This document shows positions 11,717-22,049 of a stretch of DNA of 64,000 nucleotides, one piece after another. The stretch's first letter is position 1; every line of letters starts with the position of its first letter. The notes under the pieces are model-generated. The model did no database searches. It saw only the letters and a list, made by a program, of their open reading frames with translations, and was not told the origin of the DNA. Source of the DNA: Cladorrhinum sp. PSN259 (Eukaryota > Ascomycota > Sordariomycetes > Sordariales > Podosporaceae); the NCBI GenBank assembly GCA_033725935.1, contig MU867074.1:372001-436000 (forward strand). Reading direction: 5' to 3'. The position numbers and the translations under genes are program-made.

Positions 11717-14255
11717 ATGGCTCCTCCGAAGAATGAACGAGCTTTCGAGGCCAATGCCTCGATTGTGTTGGTTGGATGTCGAGGAGCTGGGAAGCGGACC
11801 TTGGGATTTATGGGCGCTCTTCATCTACGACGGCGACTAGTTACCGAAGACCACTACTTTGAGAAAGCCACAGGCATGTCCCGCGGCCAATACCTCGGAC
11901 GACACGGCAGGGAGCTTTTTGCACGACAGGACATTGAGGTTTTCAAGCACATGTTGGACAGCAACAGGACAGGATGCATTATCGAGTGTGGCATGAGCAG
12001 TCTCAACGAGGAGGCACAGGACGCCTTGAGAGAGTACTCAAAGACGCACCCGGTGGTTTACATTCATCGTGAGAAGGAGCAGATTGCACGTCTTCTGGAT
12101 GCTGCGGACGTCCAGCAACTACTGAGGGCGGATGAGAAGCACAGGAGTTGCTCAAATTTTGAATATTACAATCTTTTTGACCCTTCAAATCAGGCTACGA
12201 CAGCCACTATGGGTCCTACATCCGGGACGAGTACGCCTTTAAACGGTCGGCAGCCAGGACCTTCTAAACTTCTAAACGCCAGGGAAGATTTCACCAGATT
12301 TCTCGATATTGTGACGGCCAGGGGTGCAACAAAGGCTTGGCTAGAGAGCCCCTTCTCTGTCCACTCGATCCCACCAGAATTCCGATCATATTCCTACGCA
12401 CTACGGCTAAGACTCTCCTATCTTGTCGACATGGATTTAGAATGGGAGGATTTTGAGGCGCGGGGTGATTGTGTCGAACTCATCATCGATCACTGGCCAG
12501 ATGATCTGTTCAACGTTATTGCGCGGCAAGTGGCGTTGATAAGGAGGAAGCTGGGCGTTCCTATAATTTATCATGTCGAAGAGAATCCAAGGGGGGAGCG
12601 AAGGAGAACTATCGAGGAAAAGCACGCAATGGATGCCGAATTACTAGAGCTGGGTCTCCGGTTAGGCGTGGATTATCTCAGTCTGGATATCCAACGCGAG
12701 GAAACACTCATTACACGCGTCCTACAACATAGAGGGAGATCAAAAATAATCGGCAACTACTGGTATATGGGTTTTGGCGCCGTAACCTGGCAAGATGATC
12801 GGCAGGTTGAAAATTACAAGAGAGCCCAATCATTTGGGTGTGACATCGTTCGAATGGTCCGCTTCTGCTCAAACGACAGTCCAGCCGAGCTCCTCGAAGA
12901 GTTCAAGAAAAAGCTGCAAGACACCATCCCAGACCCCAGGCCACCACTTGTCGCCTACGACTTCTCCGTCCTAGGAGTAAGAACTCCACTCCAAAGCCGA
13001 ATTTTATCCCCAGTCAAACATCCAGAGATGGAAAATGAGCGGGACCACCTCGCCACAGTCTCAACCGCTTACCATTCCTACGAGCTCCTCTTCCGCCAAT
13101 TCCTCTTGGACCCTTTACAGTTCTACGTCCTCGGATCGAACGTCTCTTACTCCCTCTCTCCGGCCATGCACAGCGCTGCCTATGACTTTGTAGGCATGCC
13201 CCACACCTTCCAGGACGTGACCTGCTCTACCTTGGATAGACTCAACCAAATATGTCTGTCGGACTCCTTCGGAGGCGCATCACTCACCGCACCCTTCAAA
13301 GTAGCCATCATGGCACATCTGAAAGTAAAATCTCATCACGCAACAGCTATAGGTGCTGTCAACGTGCTCCTCCCTCTCAGGGGTAAAACCAGCGCAATCC
13401 TAGACCACGCCAACTCCCGGAACCGTGCCGGCCCCGCCAGGGAATTCTTCGGAGACAACACCGATTGGAGTTCGATCCTGACTTGTCTACGGCGAGCGAT
13501 TAGTCCTAGAAACTTTGTGCAACCTTCAAAGACTACAGGTCTGGTAATCGGCGCGGGTGGTATGGCAAGAGCAGCCATCTATGCGCTGATTCAGCTCGGA
13601 TGCCGCAACATCTTTGTGTATAACCGGACAGTAGACAACGCAAGGCAGGTAGCAGAGCACTTTAACAAATGGTGGGTGGCGGGTCAGGGTAACCCTATCA
13701 AGAGCGAAAAGCAGCAGCAACTGAACGGCACTTCTTCGCCTCGGAACCATCATCCACATGTCTCAGAAATCGTCCGAATCCTTCCGTCCCTTTCCGACCC
13801 TTGGCCAAGGAACTTCCAACCGCCCACCATGGTCATCTCTTGCGTTCCTGCGACGGCAAGCGCGGACGGTCACCACCCGCCAGCCGATTTCACAATGCCT
13901 TTGGATTGGTTGAGGAGTCCGACAGGTGGTGTAGTTGTTGAGGTATATTTACAACTCCTCTCCTCTAGCTTCTGCATTTCGATTATACTGACGTGCTTTA
14001 CAACAGCTCGCATACGAACCACTCATCACACCCTTAGTAGCCCAGATGCAAGCAGTTCGTGACCACATGTCTCCTTCATGGGTGGTAGTAGACGGATTGG
14101 AAGTTGTGGCAGAGATGGCCATCGAAGCATTCGAGCTCATGACTGGTCGCATGGCTCCAAAACGGTTGATGAAGGAGGTATGTAGGAAGACATGGGAGCA
14201 GCAGCAGGACCAGAGGAGGCAACGAAAAGAAGTGGAGATGTCGGAAGCTTACTGA
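11717..14255 (+). CDS. qutR: Quinate repressor (QutR / QA-1S) family pseudoenzyme
   Basis: Two exons, 11717..13942 and 14007..14255 (64-nt intron, phase 0), 824 aa. Domain order matches the last three domains of the AROM protein: shikimate kinase-like (about 15-165), type I dehydroquinase-like (about 205-420), shikimate dehydrogenase-like (about 470-810). This is the layout of QutR of Aspergillus and QA-1S of Neurospora, which block the activator of quinate catabolism instead of catalysing. The kinase P-loop reads G20-CRGAGK-R27-T28, with Arg where Ser/Thr binds Mg-ATP. In the dehydroquinase part, the positions of the catalytic His and Schiff-base Lys appear as NYWY and IVRMV, so both are lost. 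The dehydrogenase part keeps SLSPAMHSA, the SLTAPFK lysine, GDNTDW and a GAGGMARAA nucleotide-binding loop. No quinate pathway genes are adjacent. A start further upstream is possible, as known homologues are about 100 aa longer. Confidence 0.85.
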
Positions 14256-15903
14256 AAATGAAGCGACACCTTAAGCTCAAAAAACGAGGTGTCGAGGGGG
14301 GAGTTATGTGAGGAGCGCCGATAAACTCTTTTTGGATACCCATGGTTTTAATGATGTTTCATGCCAGCAAAATCTTCTAGTCAAATGGCTTAATGGTAAC
14401 CACAGCTGTTCTAGTTAAACCTCCAGCGGGACACACGAGGACTTAGAAGATAGATACACAGTGAATAACCGGAAGATCAAATTTCTTTCACAGACCGAAA
14501 AATGGAAAATGTAGCAACACTCACGGGTATCGATTCCTGATCATGCATACGATCAGTCCCGCCAAAACCCTGGGCCACCCTCCCTCACACTTCGAATTGA
14601 CATACATACTTTCCCATAATGTTCAAAATAACCCAATATAGCCCTTATCTCATGACCACCTTCAACTTCGTTCCCTGCTATGGCTTCCAAGAACCGTCTT
14701 TCTCCTTCCCCGCTGTCACCAGCCAAACCAGAAGAAACCCACCAAACCAGTTTTTTAATAACCAAAAAAAATGATTTCAACAATTTCCGAGCTTCACTAT
14801 TGACATCATCACCATCTCACAAAAGCCTTCCATCCAATCGATCTCTACCTCCTCTTCACCCACGTTTCCTTCTGTTACGGAAACACCCTCACAGTTCACC
14901 CACATGCCTAAACGACCCAACCACGCAGATTTTCACTCCACAAAACTGCCACACCAACATCATTGCATTGTCGGGGTATAAAGTAAGCAACCGCTCGATA
15001 CGATAAAAGCTAGTAAGTGACGAAAAGGAAGATGGAGTCAAAACAGAAAGGGAGAATCGGATAATCTAGCTGTCTTATACGAGGTTTCTAACAATTTGTG
15101 ACCATCGTACTAGATGGTAGTGATCCGCATTCAACCGCTAACCACCTCCCTAGTCATCATCACACCAACCATATACCCCTTTCTGATCCACTACTACAAC
15201 AACAACCGGGTATAGAACTTTGCATCAACAATCCCCCCCCCCCCCCCTTATGAATCAACGATCTGAATAGAGACGAGAGAAAACAATCAATTCGCAAGAA
15301 AAACAGAGCAAAACAAGAGCGGAGTCGCAACAACAACAAAAAGGGGAAAAACAGAAAAAGGTATCATCATATTCGCGCTTGTGTCTTTCATCTTTCTTCC
15401 AAAATCTTTCTTTTCCTCCGCTTTAATATCCGCATTTCCATGATTGGCCCAATCTGTGTAAGTAGAACCTGTGGAACCGAAAGCTGAGGTCCGGTGAAAA
15501 TGTGACATCAATGTCCCTTCTTCGTTCATCCTTTTCTGCTTCCAACCCCTCCACCACACCGTGATAAAAACCCATGTTCTGTCGGAATTTTAGGAAGAAA
15601 AACGAACCGCTGACAGATAAGAAATAAATCCGAAATACTGGAATCATGAAGGGAATAAATCCTAAGCGAAAAGATAAAAAAAAAAGGGGGGAAAAGATAC
15701 TTGCAACCGAGCCGAAATGCAAAAGTCAACAAACTACCAGGGTATTTTTACGCCGATGGGTATATCCAGCCATAAAGGAGGGGGTATTTCTCTTCTTTTT
15801 CCTCGCAAGTGAAATCAAAGAAAAAAACAACACTTGAGGATCATATCCTTGTCTAAAATCTTGCGCGCGTAGCAGTAAAAGCCGAACAATGGAAGAGAGA
15901 ACT
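14256..15903. other. Convergent intergenic region with a C15 tract
   Basis: Lies between the 3' ends of the QutR-like gene and the KH-protein gene. It is A/C-rich on the plus strand, with a 15-base C run at 15233-15247 and A/G-rich runs near 15655-15690. The ORFs here look like composition artefacts. The minus-strand 3' UTR of the KH gene probably extends into it. Confidence 0.45.
15233..15247. repeat. Homopolymer C15
   Basis: Fifteen consecutive C on the plus strand, in a convergent intergenic region. Length polymorphism or assembly slippage is likely. Confidence 0.9.
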
Positions 15904-18900
15904 CTAACGAAATGGCCCTGAAAGAGGGCCGGGGTATCCTGAATTGAATGAATGAGACGTTGAAGGCCGCCCACTGTCACCAGACTGACGGGCGGCGTGG
16001 CGAGGAGTGAGGTCGCCGGGATGTGGAACGGTAAGACTATCGACGCCATTGGTATGGGCACGAGGAGCGCCCCAGATGTTGTTTGTATCGTCATCGCTGA
16101 GATTGACGCCACTGTCGTTCCACGGGTTCCGGTCAGCGTTGAAGCTGCGCGTCGACTCGATAGAAATGAGCGACGACTTGGAAACATTGTTAGAGCCCTT
16201 GAAGAAGGTGCTTGCCGATTGCGAACTGTTCTTTCTCCTATCCAGAAATGATGAGATAGACGAGATACCTCCCGGCCTGCGAAGGCGATCAAGAAGGGTG
16301 GAGCGCTCGCGAGAAACCTCCTCTCCGAAGGAAGGCTTGGTGGGTGAGTCGGTAGCTAAGGATGTGGGTGCATGTTGAAGGAGTTTTGAATCGAAAAACT
16401 GAAGTGACTCCTCGAAAGTGTCAGGCCTCGAGTGCGGAATCGCTCCCCTGAGATACACAGGTTCCACACTAGCCGTGGCAAACTCTCCTTCAAGAAATTC
16501 CATGGCATCAGTCACATTACCGGCATTGTTGCGCGTGAACTCCCACATAAGAGTCACCGTAGGACCGCCTGCCTTTGTGCGTTCCTCAGGATTCTCATGG
16601 ACGGATACATCAAGCTCGTACTGGGTCTTCAGCTTTGGGACGATGTTCTGAACGAACTCGGGAGACTCGAGGAACTTGATCAAGGGTGCCGTCCGTTCCA
16701 TGACTACCTCATGCTTGCCGGGAACCATACTCTGCAATTCACGATGAGTAAACTTGTAATGGCACGGGTCCTTGGGAGAATTGAAACTTACCAAAATCTC
16801 GTCGATGAACATCGCAGCCTGCCAGGCAGGGCCGCTGACAACCAGCTCATCGGTCGCCTGTTCAGTGCTAGGGAAAACCAGCTTGCAATTGAACCTCTTC
16901 TCTAGAGCATCAATTTCACTCAATCTGGACAGCAGCTGGCGATGATACAGGCGGTCAACCTTGACAACCTGGTTCGTAAATTCGGTGTCCTACATCTTCA
17001 ATGTTAGACGAGGACATCTTGATAGAACGTAACTGAAATGGCAGCTTCTTACCGCTCTGTCGACCATTTCAAGAATCTCGCTCTTGACAAGTTCGAGACT
17101 CTGTGCGTTACGAGCCGGGGTTCGACAAATGACATTGTCAACGCGAGTATCATCATCTTCTCGGCTCATTCCGCCTCGGTCCATAGCGTTCGAGAACTTG
17201 ACAAATACAGAATATTTCTTCATGATGCGCTGAATATGCTGCCCGCCGATACCGATAATGCGCTTATGGTACTGATCGGGCACGTGGAAGGAGATGGATG
17301 CCGGCATCTCTTGTTCCACCAGCATCAGGCCGTGCTTCATCGCATCGTACGAGGTGGTCATGACCTCGATGTTGAAGTTGTACTCGCCAAAGTTGTCAAA
17401 AAGGATCTGGACGCTGCTCTGACCCATGATCTTGTTTATTTTGCCGTTCTTCTTACCGCTAACAAACTCCTTGTGCTCATTAGCAAGCTCAATTCTGACC
17501 CTGATCTGGGAGGGCGCCATAGCCACCCATTTGTTCTGCTGAATCACTTTGAGGGCGTCCTTGACAGATTCATCTGAGCCCGTCACAGTAAATACCATCT
17601 TGTCATAGGTGACATCGGCATCTGAGTTGGCACAAATCTCTGCGAGCAAGACACGCAAATCCTGCGGGTTGATAGCAGGGTGGCGGCCGTCTGGTGACTG
17701 AACCCACCATGTAGCATGATAGAACTGTCCAGCCTATAATTGAAATCATTAGTACTTAGGACTGACGGAGAGCAACCACAAAGCAACTTACCAGAAGCAT
17801 GAGTTCCCGAATGGAACGCTCTACATGCAAGTTTTCCAAGGCCTGAAAGCGCACCAAGCCCTTACGAGAGCCGAGAGGCGGAATCATGATGTGAGTGCTA
17901 TTCGCTTCAACAATTTTACGAACCTTGTCCATACGTCCAAGGAGAATGCTGTCAATCTTGGGCGGCGCAATCTGGACATCCTTCGCGAAGAGTCTGATAC
18001 GAGCCAGCTGTTCGTGGAGCTTGTACTTTGCCTGCTCCAAAGCTTGCGAGTTCTCCGCGGTGATGAAGACCTCGCAAGGTTCTCTGCGCCGTGCGCTCGG
18101 CGGGCAGTAGCCATAGCAGCCCGAGAAGGGCGGTGGAAAATAAATGGCCGAGTTTGTGGAAGACTCGATTTGTTTGATGTTCTTACGGTTCCTGCCACAA
18201 AGAACCTGGTGAATGCTGTAATCCAGCTGCATGCCGTCTACAACTCTCCCGAGCTAGATGAATCCATGTCAGCAGGGGGTACTTAGGTTATGGGAGCCGA
18301 GGTCTTCCTACGAGCTGGTCAATATGGATGAGCACACGTGTCTTGGCGTGCTCAGAAGACAATGCATCACCAAAAATGGCCACTCTCCAACGCTGGTCTC
18401 TCTGTAGCTCTGCATCACCATTCGAGCTGTCAACAACGGGTGAGAGCTTGGGACCGAGCAAGAAGATATCAACTCCACAGAATGAGGACATTTTGTCAAG
18501 GAACTCTGTCACGGATTTCTTAAGGACGCCATCGGCCAGGTTGGCAACTAGATGGCCCTCGACATCGATGGTTGTGCAGCGCTAGTCCCGGGCAAAGATT
18601 TAGCACGAGGAACAAATCATGGAACAAAAACAGGCAAAGACAGAGGGATACACACCAGCGAGAGAGGAGTCTGGTTGAGAATGTCCTCCCTTGCCTTGTA
18701 GACAAGATCGGCGTGACCGTACAGATATACGGTGGTGACAAGGCCACGCCCACTCTTGGGCGTTGACGAAATAACATGAGCTTCGATAGGTAAGTTATTC
18801 TGGCTGATGTTGTGGCAGAACTTGCGGAGGTCTTCCAGGTTCTTGGTGTGCACCGGGAGCTCATGAACCGGGACGTCATCGGGAACCTCAGCGGGGTGTG

Positions 18901-19168
18901 TCCAGCGGAGCACGGCAGCATCAGTGGCGTGCAAGATATCCTCAGTGTCGGGGCCGGCAAGTTCCGAAGCGAAAGGGACGTTGAAGGCATACGAGATCTG
19001 GGTATCGGGGCCAGGGATCGAAGGTGTGGGTATCTGAGCAGGGACCTGACTTGGGACATCTCGGCGGGGGTTTATTGCCGGCATGCCCATATGCGACCGC
19101 GTCATGCCAAAGTTGCCCTGGGACATCCGCTCCGGCCATTGGCGCATGCTCGTTGTTAATTTATTCAT
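15904..19168 (-). CDS. Multi-KH-domain RNA-binding protein
   Basis: Five exons: 19168..18656, 18581..18312, 18253..17792, 17733..17053 and 16989..15904, with introns of 58-74 nt, all phase 0; 1003 aa. Several KH-type units are visible. One around 263-302 has CGRNRKNIKQIE in place of the GxxG loop; one near 367-391 has LLGRMDKVRKIVE; one near 505-530 has SGKKNGKINKIM; the best is at about 575-595 (KRIIGIGGQHIQRIMKKY); and a divergent one lies near the start of the last exon. The last 250 residues are Ser/Asn/Pro-rich and look disordered. The layout resembles fungal multi-KH proteins such as Ustilago Khd4, which binds mRNA and affects morphology and virulence; a vigilin is less likely because there are fewer repeats. 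A cytoplasmic mRNA-regulatory role is inferred. The start at 19168 is the first ATG; 19147 is a close alternative. Confidence 0.86.
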
Positions 19169-22049
19169 ATTGGGCTGCTGTTCACTGTTGGATGTTATCT
19201 CTGTAGTGTTGCTGGGGGTGCCACGTCGGGAATAGTTGGGGACACAGAAAGACAGACAGACGGGGCGTATTCGGACAGAAGAGGTGAGGTCGAGGATGTC
19301 GGCGGCGTCGGGTCAGAGGACGACAGGCGTTGAAGTCAGGTAGAAGGTTAAAATGAGAGACTCAAGGAGACGAGGGGACGGAGGTCGGGATCAGGCTGGT
19401 GCTTCTGGCGCCACTTTCGGATGTCAAGAAGGACGACAGGCTTTGGGGGGGGGGGAATCGGGGAGTCAAAAAGAGGGGGTATCTCAAAGGGGCCAACACT
19501 CGAAAAAAAGAGAAATAGAAAGAAGTGCCGTGTGCTCGTTTCCTTCCTGCGAAGGGACTCGAGTGAGGAAACAGGAAGAGGTAGAGGAGGAAAGATGGAG
19601 TGTCGTGAGGGATTGGCAATCCAGTCTGGCAGATGAGTGCAGATGGAAGCTGTTAGACCTGACTGAGGCAGTGGAAAGGCAGTGGGTGAGCACGAGTGGA
19701 GCGTACCTCGAAACAGCGTCCCACGGGTCCCACGGTCCATGGTGCGAAGTGGGAGCCCGGTGGTCCGTGCCCACTTTACAGAAAATCGGGCATTGGGAGG
19801 TTTCTGGGTCTCTCACAGGCCGGGAATAAAGCACTCCCAAAACCCAATCAATCCATGTCCGAAATTGGCTGGGTGGAATTTAAAGTTCAGAATCCATTCA
19901 CTGCTTCAAGAGAAATTCTCCTTTTTGCAGTTGAAGCGCACACTCAACAGTTCAGTCCGTGTGTAACTCCAGCATCTGACAATTCTCGGTCTCGACATTT
20001 TTTGTTGCTTGCCGAGAACAGCCAGGGGGCTGGCAGGAATTGAAGATCCGACAACCTCCCCTTTCCAGGAACTAATAATTAGTCTACGGCCAAGCCCAAT
20101 CTGGGCCGTACCTCATCAGCTAATGCTTAGTGCGAAGATACTTTTGGGTCTCTCTTGAAGCGGGGTTTCTTGGAGAGGACTCCAGTCTCTAGGCCTCTCT
20201 CTTGACCTCTCCCCTCGTTCTGCGTGCCTCTCCAAAACAAAGAAAACGAGCCCAGGAGACAGCTTTCCCAATGAAATGTCTCAAAAGCAGGTTTTACTCG
20301 ACCACCCACAGGCCCGCACTCAACAGTCCATAGCAATAAATGCCAACCGGCTCGTCCCCATCCCTTCCCCGGAGACATCTCTCTAAGCCACATATTTTCC
20401 GGGCTTGTTGCAGATCCCAAAACAACACTCGTCTTCTAACTCCAATGTCAGGTGCCCCCAGATTCCCCAGGTCTTTCTCGTCTTTGAACGGACTTGGACG
20501 CGTCATGACATTTTGACTTTTAAGTTTCTGAGCTTTGGCCAGTGGAGCCATTGTAACCTGGGCGGGAGCTGTGACGTTGTGCTTCCCTCCCCGGGATTTG
20601 CGGTACACAGGGGTTAAGATGGAGGAGGGAGGGGGGGAGGGGAAACAAAAAACGGCCTTTTTAAACTTCCAAGTCAGGCATTCCAGGCAAACTTGAAAAT
20701 AAAAATACGCCGTCGTAGCAGCCTTTTAGCCCATGAACGCCAGGCCTAGGCACACCCAGCAAACTGGTAAACCATAGGTGTCCATTTCCCTCCGCAATCT
20801 CAATTCAAAGGCAAACACGGTTTTGATGGTCGATCGATCTTGAAATGCCCTTCCAGGGTTCCTTGGTTCCCAGGCCTGGAGGGGTCCTTTCTGGCCCCCA
20901 CTCACACAAGCCTGTCACCCAAAGTCTGTGTGGTCGAAAATGCCGGTCCATCCAATTACCAGCGTGGGACAACATCAAAACAACAACACCTCACCCAATG
21001 CATCCCTTTTTTTGGGGATTTTTTTTTTTTTTTTTTGATGCAGCCAAAGTCAGCAAGCACAGCCCATTTATATCACCCGTAGATAGGGGCCGCACCGAAA
21101 CTTGCATAAAAAACTTTCGTTAGATGCTTCAGACCAGGAAAACTAAAACTACATTACCACATCTCTGTGTACCCATGTTCATCTCATCCTCCCCCAAAAG
21201 AAACATCAACTTTCTCAGCCCCGAAAATATCGGATCTCTTATACATGCTTTCATCCATCACCTGATATATTTCCGAGTCCCCTTTTCTATTTTTCTGTCC
21301 AATTATCAAGAACCAACCAACAACACGACCTCACACTCGTCCCACCCGCCCCAACAGAACCCGGCCTGACCTGACACCGCTACAGCGAGTAAGAGGCGCG
21401 CGGCGCGCACACATACATACGCCATGCTTTGCCGTGCATAAAAGAGAGAGACATACACACCGCTTCCCCAGAGGTCAGACAACCTGAGGAGACAATGTTG
21501 GGCCCCAAAAACGTGTGGAACGGAGCACCTAATCAAGGCCCTACCCCATTCCGCACTTGTAGACATCCTTTGTATTAAACTTCCACGAACTTTGAAGAGA
21601 CACATATATATGATATGCCCGCAAATGGATAAACATATCTATGATAGTAAATTCCTTACACCACTCAACTGGTGGCCTCCTAATCAGGCCTAAGAAATTG
21701 TTGTACAAAGGCAAACGAGACCTAGTTAGCAGAACTGGAAATCCAGTTATTCGAATGAGCTCCGCTCTGCCAGAAACAGAACCCTTGGTTTCAAGCAACC
21801 CTACCCATAACAATGCCCCCCATCCCATGGTGTCTACAGAAGATATATGCTATACCTGTACAACAAAGAGCCAATACACTGTTTTGGAAGGAAAGCAGCA
21901 TAAATCAAAGAAGAAAAGGATGCCCATGCCTATGCCATGCTATAGTGATGCTTTCTGTCCTTGCGGAACCAAGTTTTTACAAATACTTCCTACCGCTAAT
22001 AAAACACCAACCCATTTTTATATAAGCCTCCCTCCCATCCAGGCTCATT
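19169..22049. other. 2.9-kb region upstream of the KH gene
   Basis: Holds the promoter and leader of the KH gene (minus strand) and the 3' flank of the orphan ending at 22050. A G11 run at 19445-19455 and a T18 run at 21019-21036 are present. ORFs on both strands have no recognisable products. The size suggests long regulatory or untranslated sequence, not a hidden gene. Confidence 0.45.
21019..21036. repeat. Homopolymer T18
   Basis: Eighteen consecutive T on the plus strand in intergenic DNA. Confidence 0.9.

Noticed and set aside
9660..14255. Quinate utilisation cluster
   Set aside because: A QutR-like gene and a C6 factor are present, but no quinate dehydrogenase, dehydroquinase, dehydroshikimate dehydratase or permease is nearby.
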